A stretch of 64,000 nt of DNA. Source: Terfezia claveryi (Eukaryota > Ascomycota > Pezizomycetes > Pezizales > Pezizaceae). The first letter of the stretch is position 1, and every line of letters starts with the position of its first letter. The DNA lies in NCBI GenBank assembly GCA_015179025.1, contig WHUX01000024.1:432773-496772 (forward strand). The letters run 5' to 3'. Made by a program: the position numbers and the translations under genes. Shown here one piece after another: positions 32,229 through 43,400 of the stretch. The notes beneath the pieces are model-generated. The model did no database searches and was not told where the DNA came from. It saw nothing but the letters and a program-made list of their open reading frames with translations.

Positions 32229-32664
32229 ATCTGGGTTGGGAGCTTGTAATGAAGCTGGCTTCTAATGTCAGTGGAGAGCGTATGTATGCTTGGAGAGGGA
32301 GCACGCCAAGTAGCGAGGGTGTTGTGTCTAGTAGAGAGAGTGGTATAGTGTAGACATGTTCCACTAAGCGAGTGGCATTTCCGTAAACTTACCGAGTGAT
32401 AAATCGTCGATGACTGTATTGATTCAAATGAAACGAAGTTGAGTACTGAGGGCTCGAACTTTCTCTCTTGTGCTCCTCTGCCGCTTGCTCACGTATCTCT
32501 CTCCTCTTTCTCCTCTACTTCTTGCTCCTCGAACTCTCTCTCTTTCTCTCTTGTGCTCCACTACCGTTTGCCCCCCCCCTCTTTCTCTCTTGTGAACCCT
32601 TCTCTTTTTCTCTTGTGTTCCTCTACTCCTTGCTTCTGGTTGCCAACTACAGTGTAGAGTACTG
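32229..32664. other. Spacer, CT-rich simple sequence
   Basis: 32460-32620 is strongly pyrimidine-rich (CTCTTTCTCTCTTGTGCTCC-like repeats). The apparent frames here are low-complexity artefacts. Confidence 0.5.
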
Positions 32665-32862
32665 AAAATAGAGCAGGTGTATTGGGGGGGGGGGGTTGAT
32701 TCTAAGATAATGAAGGTTGAACGAGATGATCAAAGAAGACAGTTGTAGTCTAGGTGTAAGAGATAAATATAGAGAGTAGAGCAGGTGTATTGGAGGTGGC
32801 TGGTTCTAAGATAATGAGGTGTTGAACGAGATGATCAAAGAAGACAGCTGTAGGCTAGCTGA
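32665..32862 (+). repeat. Direct duplication of about 95 bp
   Basis: GAGCAGGTGTATTGG...TTCTAAGATAATGA and GAACGAGATGATCAAAGAAG occur twice, at about 32670-32755 and 32778-32862. The second copy forms the 3' end of the coiled-coil frame below. Confidence 0.65.
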
Positions 32863-33069
32863 AGATTTTCCGGAACCAGATGAGCTTGTGTCCTCAACAG
32901 TCTTATTTTTTGGTTGCTGCTGGTCACTGATACTTCTCTTCAGCTCCGCTTCGATGGTATCCAGCCTATTATTTAATTTGACCTCCATGCTTTCCATCTT
33001 CTGTTCCAACTTCTCCATCAACCTCTCCATCTTCTGTTTCGAGCCGCCAAGACTCGAGCCGGCTCGCAT
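32806..33069 (-). CDS. Hypothetical coiled-coil protein fragment
   Basis: 87 codons from ATG. Heptad-like KQKMERLMEKLEQKMESMEV, then KLNNRLDTIEAELKRSI, followed by a Ser-rich tail lying in the duplicated sequence. Resembles in style the coiled-coil frame at 33582-33905; the two may be exons of one gene or repeats. Function unknown. Confidence 0.35.
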   Translation of the reverse strand: MRAGSSLGGSKQKMERLMEKLEQKMESMEVKLNNRLDTIEAELKRSISDQQQPKNKTVEDTSSSGSGKSSASLQLSSLIISFNTSLS

Positions 33070-33581
33070 AAATTGCGAGATAACTACTTACATACGCTAC
33101 ATAACTATGTAGGCCATGGAAAATAATGAGATAAACAGACATGGAAATAGGAAAGAATCAATTTGTACCCTTATCACCCAGCGAAATCGGACGATACATA
33201 GGCCTGCAATATTGTAGTAACCGAGCAATTTTTGTTTCTCTTCTTGTGTTGGTATGCGTGGTTGGTTTTGTCGGCGATTGCACTTGTAAATACTTTCCAT
33301 AATAAATGTGGCGACGCGATGGCTCATCCTGAATAGATTCCCGATTAATAAATAGCCTACAACTGTAGAGAAGAGATAATGCAGAGATAGTTGTTAAACC
33401 GACAAGATCCAGGGCGAGATACTGTATAACTGTAGTTGTGAGGGGGTGTAGTGGACTCCGGCGGAGGTGTCATTGAGGTGGAAAAAAAAAGAGTAAGGGT
33501 GGGACTGCAACATATTTTGAAGATTTTATTCCTCGGGTACCTTCGGTATTTCGCGGTCCGGGGCTCGGCTCGTGCCCAGGC

Positions 33582-33905
33582 CTACTTCTGTTCCAACTCC
33601 TCCATCTTAAGTTCAACCCTCTCCACCATCTCGTCAATCTTCTTCTCCATCTTCTGCATCTTCTCGTCCATTGTCTTCTCTAGCGTTCCCATCAGTCTTT
33701 CTCCCACCCTCTGCATCTTCTTGTCCATTTGCTTCTCCAATGCCCCAGATAACTGTGACCCAAGGTTTTCAAGTTTTTTGTCCAACTGCCGGACCACCTT
33801 CCCTTCAAGCTCTTGAGACCGCTCTTCAAACACATTCAACAGGTTTTCTTGGACATCCCCCAATCTCTCCGTTAAGTTCTTGAATAGCAGTGGTTCTAGC
33901 ATCAT
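33582..33905 (-). CDS. Hypothetical coiled-coil protein
   Basis: 107 codons from ATG 33905. Almost entirely a predicted coiled coil with many Met/Lys/Glu heptads (LEKQMDKKMQRVGERLMGTL, MDEKMQKMEKKIDEMVERVE). No domain recognised. A short coiled-coil protein is one explanation; a transposon-associated frame is another. Confidence 0.35.
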   Translation of the reverse strand: MMLEPLLFKNLTERLGDVQENLLNVFEERSQELEGKVVRQLDKKLENLGSQLSGALEKQMDKKMQRVGERLMGTLEKTMDEKMQKMEKKIDEMVERVELKMEELEQK

Positions 33906-34932
33906 GGTGACATTCAAAGCAATTGCTTCATAGGCCCTAGAGCTGGTATTGATGCCACTACCGTATCGGATACTTGGTAGATTAAAGGCGTTCCTATAGA
34001 AGGGATTAGGTTACATTGGGACAAGGACACGGATATTCCCCACAACATATTCGTAGCCATCGTATGGAAGTATTTGAGAGATGATGGTGGCGGGGTTGGT
34101 GTTCTTGGCCGTGATGAGAAGCAGGCTGGTGATTGAAGTGTGGGGGTTCTGGGCCGTGATGAGAAGCAGGCTGGTGATGGTAGCGGCGATGAACATCGTG
34201 GAACGAGGTTACTGCTGCAAGGTTTTGATTCTGGTACGTGCCCATTACAGTTTCCGATTTAGGAAATCCCAGTTATGGTGAATGCGTAGTCTCGAGACTA
34301 GTGAATGCGGTGATTCGGTACTGAGGTGCAATGATGGCTACTTAACTCGGAGACAAGACACCTGTTAGCATTATCGCCAGACTAGTAGCAATAGTCATTA
34401 CCGAGTCCACCCACCTTGAGCCTATTCACCTAGTCCCACCCTTATCGTCTTGGCTCCAACATGATACCATACCTGTGTCATATATGTATGCTTCTGAACG
34501 GGCTTCCCCTGCCCTACGTACAACACCATCCACCAAAGCGTCCAGAAAAGCGTGATGTGAGTGCAGTATTGAAGCAAGCCTTTGAGGGCAAGCAACATGC
34601 ACAGCAGGAGCTGGGCTTGAAGAGAATTAAGGCTGAGCAGGAAGTAAGATTGGAAATAGCCAAGGTTGAGAAGGAGGCAAAGTTGGAAGTTGCACGGATT
34701 CACACAGGTGATTATGACAGTTTAATGAGGGCTAAAATGCTATATTCGATGTCAACTTGAGAGGTTGAGTGATGTACATATGTACAGCTAGGCGCAGTAC
34801 CGTAGAATTCGTCCGATAAGCCTGCAGTCTTAAACAGTCACGATTACTGTCTTAAACACAGTTACTGTCTTAAATAAGGTTACTGTCTTATACTATTTAG
34901 CGAGCGCTATGTGTCTAGCTATACCTCAGCCA
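33906..34932. other. Spacer with a coiled-coil frame fragment
   Basis: At 34550-34757 a plus-strand frame reads KQAFEGKQHAQQELGLKRIK and VRLEIAKVEKEAKLEVARIH, ending TAG-free at TGA. It looks like the end of a protein whose upstream part is missing. Short inverted phrases GGGCCGTGATGAGAAGCAGG are duplicated at about 34108 and 34150. Nothing else recognised. Confidence 0.35.
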
Positions 34933-35240
34933 TTATGCTTGAACCTCATCGCCCACAGCGTCTTCCTCTCCAGAATTGGGCTCAGGCTCGTACTCATCAT
35001 CAGAATCTGAACTTGTATCATCACTTTCTGAAATCTGAGTGCCAACAGTATAGCCCTCCAATCCTCTGATGTTGATATCATAATCCTCGCTGCCATCAAG
35101 CGCAATCGTTATGCCACATTTCCGAACGACAGACTCCTTCAGTTTATTAGATAGTAGTTCCCAAGCCTCGCCAACCCATTGAGTAATAAGGATCCGGCGT
35201 TCAGAAGCAGTATAGGTATTTCCTCCAGTATGTAATTGTT
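34933..35240 (-). pseudogene. C-terminal fragment of a DDE transposase
   Basis: The minus strand reads ITQWVGEAWELLSNKLKESV, then RKCGITIALDGSEDYDINIR and GLEGYTVGTQ, ending in an acidic tail and TAA. The QWVgeAW...kCGI..alDGSED pattern is typical of the end of pogo/Tigger-like DDE_1 transposases in fungi. The catalytic part is absent upstream. Confidence 0.55.
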
Positions 35241-36091
35241 GCTAGCTTAAATTCCCGTATATACTGCTTTCTCCGCTGACCTATAATAATAGCCGGGCAA
35301 GCACTGTATGATTTTCTGCTAGTTCATTGGTAGCTTCCCCAGTTGTACATATTCACTTCTACTGCCTGCTACTCTAGACGCTCCAATTACATGCTCCTGT
35401 AGCTATACCTTGGCTTGATATGCTTCCATAGACGCAGTCACGCTTCAGGGTAATCTGGTTATGCCTCTACTCCGTACTGTATTTCTCATTTCCTGCAATT
35501 GCTCCTATAGCGTCTGCTATAGTTAATTACTATACGTCTGAATGAATGTAGGGGATAGTATCGGACTGTTTGTAGATCAGAATAAAGCTATACATGACAT
35601 TGATCTGTGGAACATCAGAGGGTGTCATAATACTCAGTACACAGATATTCTCATGTATAAACATCTTTAAGCATACAAATTGAGTTCCATACAAAAGACA
35701 GAGAGAATATACATTATTTATTAGCTAAACAGCAAAGCACTTACAAGGATCACCTCTTCTTTGGTCTATAAATTACATATATGTATGTATCGTATAATTA
35801 GATTGTATGTATGTATATTCTACTACAATAGGCAATATACCTATTGGCAGCGCATGATTATGCCAAGACCAATAAGCAGGGGTTGGCCAGACGTGAGAGA
35901 AGATTACCCTGAAGTATGACTGTGGCTACAGAAGCCAAGGTATGGCTATAGGAGCATAATTGATAGCAGGCCCCTATATCGGAGCGCATAGAGTAGTAAT
36001 ACTTGTATGACTAGAGCCTAGATATGTACAGTATATTAAACCTAGAGAACAGGTCTAAGTATGGAAGTGCGTGAGGACGGTGAGGTCTAGG
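35241..36091. other. Spacer, no gene recognised
   Basis: Moderately AT-rich, with TATGTATGTAT-type simple runs near 35780. Nothing recognisable. Confidence 0.4.
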
Positions 36092-36520
36092 TTACCAGAA
36101 TGAGCGCATAATATCAAGCACAGGAGCAAGTACAGCGATGACATTCTCGTGACCTGTTCGCTCTCCGATTGATTTCATCATGGCAACATATCCAGGATGG
36201 TACTTCTTGTCGTCTTTTTCCAGAGGTTCAGGTAACCCCTTATCCTGTAGTATCCATTGGATATCTTCCACGGTTAACCAGTCATCCTTATTTGTTCTCA
36301 GCGCTTTCTAATGGTCCGCTATTTCTACCGTAAATCGAGGTATAATGTCAGTAACCAAATCCATTCCACGATCAAAAGAGAGTTCCTGTGCAGCAAGAGA
36401 ACATTGACGGGCCAATTTGACTGATGGCCAAGGCGGATAGAGATCGTCCAAGAATTCAGTCCACTCCGGACCCCAGTATTTTTCTGTTGAGACATTGTAG
36501 TTACGACGTTATGGTGGGAA
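36092..36520 (-). pseudogene. Hypothetical protein fragment with one in-frame stop
   Basis: Minus strand, one frame: YNVSTEKYWGPEWTEFLDDL, PWPSVKLARQCSLAAQELSF, an in-frame TAG (36310 region), then LTVEDIQWILQDKGLPEPLE and GYVAMMKSIGERTGHE to a TAA. Composition and continuity indicate former coding sequence. Family not recognised. Confidence 0.4.
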
Positions 36521-36783
36521 TGGAGTTTTCCTGACATGCACAGAACCTACTTACAGCTCTAATGTTGTTTTAGTGTTTTTGTGGTTTATTGGCTAAAGAT
36601 CTGAGAGTCGGGCAGCATTTGGTTCGACTCTCGCATATGGCAAACGCTCGTTTGACGACCTAGCACAGTTGGCATTTGGGGTCGAAGCCAGACTTCAAAC
36701 ATGGACTCCGAAATTTTTGTCTGCAGACTGCATGTCAACGGCTCGCCTCAGCTTGTAGGACTGGCGAAACTCGATCTAAAAAT

Positions 36784-36822
36784 TAGTCTCGATCAGACCC
36801 GACGAGGGTCTGATCGAGACTA
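36784..36822. mobile_element. 39 bp palindromic insertion with 9 bp target duplication
   Basis: TAGTCTCGATCAGACCC, spacer GACGA, then the exact reverse complement GGGTCTGATCGAGACTA. It is flanked by TCTAAAAAT (36775-36783 and 36823-36831). The TAGTCT terminus is shared with the micro-insertion family, but the following bases differ. Confidence 0.75.
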
Positions 36823-36840
36823 TCTAAAAATGATAACCTA

Positions 36841-36865
36841 CGAGGGGCTTGTGCCAACCAGACTA
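36841..36865 (-). repeat. 25 bp micro-insertion motif
   Basis: CGAGGGGCTTGTGCCAACCA then GACTA. Together with the copy at 1881 it extends the shared sequence to CCTCGTAGG. No clear flanking duplication. Confidence 0.45.
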
Positions 36866-36909
36866 TAGCTTACTGACAAAAAGGGTAACTGGGGGATACC
36901 GGAAAGGGT

Positions 36910-37254
36910 ATGGGCCAAAAAAGGACTACCTGTGTGATTTCCCAAAAAGGCAACCATCCAATAATACCGAAAGAAGAAGTCAAAAATTCTAAATACCCAA
37001 TGCGTGCTGTGGTGGGGATGCTGTTGGCCTACAAGCTGCTAGATGAGATACCTGAGGATTTCGGGATTCGTTATGGAATTGATGTATCAACTCATGCACG
37101 TGCAAGAAGCTCTCTACCCCCATGCGGAAGAATTGTTGGAAGCATGCTAGACTGGCATATGATCATGCTTACTTATAAGATTATGACTTCTTGGGCTCAT
37201 GGGACTAGTCTACTTGGCATTGACCGAATAAAATTTTCGTATAAATGGTTATAA
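36910..37254 (+). CDS. Hypothetical protein fragment
   Basis: 114 codons from ATG. The first ~75 residues look protein-like (KKEEVKNSKYPMRAVVGMLL-type text, YKLLDEIPEDFGIRYGIDVS); the rest becomes less so. Possibly a transposon-derived helical segment. No family recognised. Confidence 0.3.
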   Translation: MGQKRTTCVISQKGNHPIIPKEEVKNSKYPMRAVVGMLLAYKLLDEIPEDFGIRYGIDVSTHARARSSLPPCGRIVGSMLDWHMIMLTYKIMTSWAHGTSLLGIDRIKFSYKWL

Positions 37255-37864
37255 GTACCACTTTTGACGGATAAATGGTTGTGTGGAGGTCCTCGAAAAA
37301 GTGGCTTGCCAAGATATCCGTATTTGAAAGGTCATGTGACAACACTACCAGATTAAGACAGTAGATAGTACGCTAGGGGATCCGTAAGGTTAAAACCTTC
37401 GGATCCACTCTAGACCTCTTCTTCTTCTCTCTCATGATAGAATAACGAGATCACCATACTTCAAACCTTCGTGATCTCCCAGTATTATATGGCCGAATAA
37501 ATTAACTTTGAATAGGTACCCCTATTCTAGAAGGAGCAATCCTGCACTTTGTGCGTTTATTGAGGCTCTATAATACCTATCTTTATGCAACTCGTTCCAT
37601 TAACTAGAGTCCGCCAATTAAAGGGTCTGCAAAAGAGAAAGAGTGAAAAAAAAAACAGAGGAAATAGCAAATCAGAAACGAAGCAAACAATAATAAGAAA
37701 ATAAACCGGTTCATCCTTTTCTAGAAACTTTTTTTTTTTTTTTTCCTTTTTTCCGTATATGGATCGGCTATGGGTGGGGTTAGTGGTAAACATTGAGAAG
37801 GGTTTGTTTTATTTGATTTGTACCTGAATTGTCATAAAATCCACCATCCTCAATTCCCGTCGTC
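37255..37864. other. Spacer, no gene recognised
   Basis: Contains a short inverted repeat GGATCCGTAAGG...CCTTCGGATCC at about 37378-37406 and a T18 run at 37729-37746. Confidence 0.4.
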
Positions 37865-39348
37865 CTAGTTTGCCCAGGCACTAACCACAGTGTCTCTCTT
37901 CCATCCGTCAAATCCCACTCCTTGGGAGTTGAAGTAACTCCAGACCCAAACCTTGATAGGCACATTCACCCAGACCGTCCCCCTTCGATTTTGAGGAATA
38001 TGCTCAGGTGAGGTTAAGTCGTCGAGGTAGAGTGTAAAGTATCGATTTTGTTGACCTGTTGAAACCGTGGAGCGGGAGATTGGAGGGTGCTCTTGTAGTG
38101 TGTCAAAGGTGTCGTTAGTGCCTTGACGGACCTCAGAGAGATAATCCCAAATGCAGGTACTAAAAATCTCTTTAGTAGTGATGATATGTTTGGAGATACA
38201 TGCTGGGATGGTGCATGTTGGGCGATTACGAAGGGTGGGTTCACGTTTCAATGCACCTGTTGTGGTATCTGTCTGATTGCGCCAAATCTCAACCGTTATT
38301 GCGATGGATTTTAGTGCTGCCTCGGATAGGTATGAAGCAAGATCAGGTGCAAGATCCTGGCTGATATTAAAGTCTTGCCTCTTGAACAAATCTCGAAATG
38401 CAGGGAGCCAATGTTTTGTCAGATTCTCATTGATTTTTAACACAATCACACACTGGACTGCATGATCTTCAAGGGCCTCTATTTCATTCCGAACCAGCCT
38501 CCAAAGCCATGACTTTGCGACAATATGAACTTCTCCAGGAGTCTGACTATACCCTGTCTCGAGGACCAGAGTTGGAATCTCTCTATCTCTGCGACCAAGG
38601 GAAGCATCAGGGCATTTGATTCGGAGACCGCCGGGTGAGAGGGGGGAAGATTGACATCGATTTGTCCCTTGTGCCAGCTAATATAACTCTTTACCTCTGG
38701 TATGATTGCCATTTTATTTCGAAGTAAGCTGCCAAGGGAGATCCAGCCATGGCTACCGGATTCATGGGTATGTGAAGGACGCCGCATGATCAGTGTGGTA
38801 TCATAGAAGTCGATTTTAATTCTGAAATTATCGAGTTGGGGTGCGAAGAGGTTGTACAGCTCAAGGTACTCAAATGGGGGTAGGTTAATAATGCACAGTA
38901 CAGTAACTTGGTTTGGGCCTACATAGGTATGGAACAGGCTATGTGTTTCCAGGTATTTGTTGAGGCATTGAAGCGTAGCGAATTCACCCCTGCTGATGGT
39001 GACCATCGTGGCTGGACTGGGGTCAGATTGAAGCACTGGTATTTCAATGGCGGTGCCAGCTGACAAGCAGGGTTCTGCTTGTAGGTACCATGCCAGTGGT
39101 GTGGTGAGAGAGCTCGGGAGTGGGACAACGGAGTGAGTTGCCTTAAAGTCTTGTTTCTTCAGTAAGGTACGTTCATGAGGTGGCGGATCAATGGGTGAGG
39201 TCAATAGTGCTGTTGGGATATATTTTGGTTGTGCTACAGTAGCTGGCGCTGTCTCTCCTGTGTTGGCCAATGTGTCAGGTGCGGTGACTGCATGACGCAT
39301 GTTTGGTCGAATACTCCGATAGCATGTATCATAGCACCAGGTGGCCAT
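37865..39348 (-). pseudogene. Hypothetical protein in two overlapping frames
   Basis: ATG at 39348 opens a 289-codon frame (MATWCYDTCYRSIRPNM...) that stops at 38479. The neighbouring frame picks up near 38520 (RLVRNEIEALEDHAVQCVIV) and runs on to 37865, ending SAWAN. The two halves have similar composition and no intron signals at the joint, so a single-base frame break near 38515 in one ~490-residue protein is likely. No signal peptide, membrane helix or known domain recognised. The upstream flank (39480-39575) is a dispersed repeat also present at 18455-18545. Confidence 0.45.
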
Positions 39349-39489
39349 GTTGTTTTAGGCAGACGTCCTCACTCGTAGACGATAGTTGTAGTACTTCGGA
39401 GGTATGCACTGTTCAGCGGTGGCACGAGTTGATCCTGGGGTTTGCTGAAGAGCCTCAGGGTGAGATATCTGGATGATGTGAATGTAACT

Positions 39490-39575
39490 TTAATGGCCGA
39501 GGAGAGGACCTTATATATGGTTCTCCCAAGTTTCCTGCCAAGCCCGCCAATATGCCTATCTAGGTAATGCAACGC
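39490..39575 (+). repeat. Dispersed repeat shared with 18455-18545
   Basis: Same phrases in the same order (TAATGGCC, GGACCTTATA, CCTGCCAAGCCCGCC, ATCTAGGTAATGCAA). Confidence 0.55.
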
Positions 39576-39644
39576 AGGCATGTGGTACAGTATCAAGTTC
39601 CTTGAAGAGTCTTAGGAATAATCTCGACTAGACTAGAAGAATCT

Positions 39645-39711
39645 ACGAGTATCTAGTCTGGTTAACGAGTTTCAATCAGACTAACGAGTTTCCCAACCAG
39701 ACTAGAGTTTC
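39645..39711. repeat. Three stacked micro-insertions sharing one duplicated target
   Basis: The target phrase ACGAGTTTC or a close variant appears four times: ACGAGTATC 39645-39653, ACGAGTTTC 39665-39673, ACGAGTTTC 39684-39692 and (AG)AGTTTC ending 39711. Between them lie TAGTCTGGTTA (39654-39664), AATCAGACTA (39674-39683) and CCAACCAGACTA (39693-39704), the first in plus and the others in minus orientation. Confidence 0.75.
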
Positions 39712-40480
39712 CCCAGATCAGAGTTTGTATGGCCATGCATGTGTGTGCTTACCTAAGCCTAGTGCATTAAATAGCTGCATAAGAGTATGCAGTAGCTTGG
39801 AAGAATGAACCTTCAGTTGGTACCCATCAGACGCGTATTCAATCTTTTCTCTCGAGCAGTCAGAGAGCTCAAGGATTTTCGAGCCCCGATAGAGCTCATC
39901 TTATTGGCGCCTCATATCAAGTTCCAGCAGAATGTACGAGTTTCTGCAGATAAGAGTCCTTCTTCGGCTGGCAACACCAACACCGTGCAGGACGAGCTTG
40001 GTCGAATTCGACAACCAGAGGGTTTCCGACTTGGCAAGAAGGCCTTTCCGACGGATTCCAAAACCAACCGTAAAAATGGCGCATAGCAACCTTTTTTTTT
40101 TTTTTTAAGAGTCTGTACGACATAATAGGGGTATTCAAAGTTTAAGTTTTCGGCCAAAAATCGTGTGCGATTTAAACGGCCGGATAAATCGCCAAACCTC
40201 GGGTCCCCCCTCAAAAATCCCGGATAAAAAAATTGGATTCGGACCATATTCACCACGTAAAGTTAATTGGAATCTGCGACCGTGCTAGTCTGGTTGGCGA
40301 CCGTGCTATTGACTGCTAGGCCGAATTTGGCTAGCTATCACGTTACACTTTGACTTATCATGTTACACTTGGCACTCATCATGTGTACGCCCCCTCCAAT
40401 ACTACTGGGTTAACTTGCTGACTCAAGGCAGTGTTTACCAGGTCCAGGTCATGGCATATAATTACTTACAGGACTTGCTA
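39712..40480. other. Spacer, no gene recognised
   Basis: Contains a T15 run at about 40091-40106 and a micro-insertion at 40286-40296. The overlapping frames at 39805-40256 on both strands are not convincing genes. Confidence 0.4.
40286..40296 (+). repeat. 11 bp micro-insertion TAGTCTGGTTG with 10 bp target duplication
   Basis: Flanked by perfect copies of GCGACCGTGC (40276-40285 and 40297-40306), each followed by TA. The insert is identical to that at 10008-10018. The duplicated target is high-complexity, so chance is unlikely. Confidence 0.85.
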
Positions 40481-43400
40481 GTCTATAGTTTTTGACCTAG
40501 TAATGATCTATGATAGTATAATAATCTATAAACATTTTGGAGTAGTGCATTTAGTAGACTACCTCTATATACCTAATAAATTAGTTTCCAATATTATTGA
40601 ATATGTTCTATAATATATATATCATAGCTAAGGAAATAACTTAGATAAAATTATAATATCTACTAATCTACTTTTAAAATTAAAAAAATACTCTACTTTT
40701 TACTATATAATACTCTTAAGTAGAAATAGTGTGCACTATGGGGTGAGTTTTTTTATTAAAAACTCAGCCAGATCTATAAAAAACAGGTTAAAAACTCACC
40801 ATTTAAGCCTATTTTAGCTAGCTTTTACCCTAAATAGGTCAAAATAATCATCAGAAATTAATGAAAACTCTATAGATCTCTAAAAATTAATAAAAAACTT
40901 GCCCCATGTTGTATGCTAAGTAGAAATATTAAGAATAAAAAACTTATCTAGTACCAGAACCTTAATTTACTATCTATATTTATATTGATATATATAATAT
41001 AAATATAAGTTGATAATTAGAATTAATATATATAAGTACTTATATTAGAGAATTTAGTAATTTCTAGCTCTTATATTATATCTACTAATTCTTTAGTATT
41101 TTAATTATCTATATCCTTAATATCTTATATAGTCTTTATATTTATATTATTAACTTACTCTAAATCTTCTATACTCTCTTCTATATCCTCTATATATTTT
41201 AGGCTTCACATACCTACTATCTTTAGCTTTAATAGTTTTAAAAGCTTTTTTGAAGGCTTCCAATATTCTATATAAGCCTAGTCTTATTTAAAATACTATA
41301 AAGCCTTAGCTTTAGTATATTCTATATTCCATTGAGTCTTTAAAATAGCTTGTATTTTATAAATAGTTTTTTTCTATTATATAACTTACTCTTTAATAAT
41401 TTTCTTAGTTATAGTCTCTTTTTTATATATTAGTTTAGCTTTTTCTACTACTTTAGCTTTAACTTTTTTCTAAGTAATTTTTTTAAACTCTATATCTACT
41501 ATTTTATAATCTATAACTCTTACTATACTAAAATACTTTTTGCTAGTTCTCTTTTATATCTTCCTATTCCTTAGCTTATTTAGTATTATTATATGAAGGT
41601 TAATATCTTAATATTTAGTAATAACCTATATTGCTATATCAATAAATATATATAGTAAAAGCTTATTAGAAGTAGTAAGCTCAGAAATTACTATCTCTAT
41701 ATTATTTAATATTATCTATAGTTAAATAAGAGTATCTAATATATAGATATTTAAGATAGTTATCTTAGATTATACTATTATAATTATGCTAGTCTTATTT
41801 AGAAGTAAGAGTAATAGAAAACTATTACAAGTTGTAAGAATATTAATTAGCTAATAGCTAAAAACTTTAAATATAGCTATAATTATTACTATTATATATA
41901 CTTAATAATTTAGTTAGTTTAATATAGTATAAGCTAGTAGGTATTATATATATACTTTATCTTATACTAGAAATAATAGTTCAAAGAAGTTAAGTTTCTA
42001 TAGAATAGCAATAGGATTTAAATGAATCTATTTATAAAAGTTATATTAGTAAGCCTTCTATAAAATACTAAAATATTTAATATTAAAAGATTAAAAAAAG
42101 TATATACTTTTGAAAGATAAATATATAATATAAATATTCTATTTAAGAGTATAATTAATAACTAGATAAGCAATATATAATATATATCTATTAATAATTA
42201 AAACTTGTAGCTGCTATTTAATTGTATATTAAGTATAAGTATTAAAATACTTTATATACTTTAATTTAAGCTTATTATTTATATATCTACTAGGTAAGAC
42301 TACAAACATTATATTATAAGTATATACTTTTTTTTTATCTATCTAATAGTAGAACTTTTAAAATATTTTGCTTTATTATATAATAAATAGAGGTAGTATT
42401 TTTTCTATAGTATTAATTGTTTCTAATATATAGTAAAATTCATATGATCTCTCTATTATTATATAGTTTTGATAGTCTATATATATTATAACTATATTAT
42501 AAGCTATATTTCGATCTCTAGTAATATCTTTTTCATTATAGTTTTATATATTTTCTTTTTAAATATTTTATCAATATATAAAATTAGCAAGTATTCTAAA
42601 AAAGTATTACTATACTTTCAGATTAGTAGTAGTCTTTCTCTTCTTTACTTAATATTAGATAAATATTAGCTTAAAATTCAAGTATCAATATATAAATTAA
42701 TTAAACTAATAAACTCTAATTACTAAAACCTTATTTATAACCTCTATATTCTTTACTATTATACTCTTCAAGTTTATAGTATTTTTTAAACTACTTTAAC
42801 TAATTAGATACTTGTTAAGTATATTTTATATAAAATATACTAATATTAACTTAGAGACTAGAAATCCTAACTTTCTTATTATATTGTAATAGCTAATAAT
42901 AGTACTCTTTTTATCTAGAAAAAATAGCTGTTTATTATAGTATAAATTAGACCTACTACCTCCTTTTCTTTTAACTTTTCAATTAAGTATAAATTTCTTT
43001 ATACTATATAGCTATACTAATTAAATAATAAGTATATTAGGCTCTCTATAAGTATATTACATTGTTTTCTATATAGCTATATCTATATATTGAAGTATTT
43101 TAGGGATTGTATTAGTGAGTTTGATTAATTTAGTACTAGTGAAATAAATAGTATAAGTAATAGAGGCTATAAGGTAGTTAACTATAAAATATATATTGAG
43201 AAAGTTGATAGAGGTATTATTGAGTAAGAGTAATTGATATAGATTATTATACTATTATAGATTATTATTAAATTAAAAACTATATATAATATTAACCAAA
43301 TAAAATTTTTATATAAGTAAATTTATTTAGTCATATAACTATTTATTTCTTAAATTTGATAGAAAAATATTTATATAGATCCTTATATAATATAGATTAC

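Noticed and set aside
32439..32665. Plus-strand frames rich in Ser/Leu/Phe
   Set aside because: Encoded by a pyrimidine-rich simple sequence.
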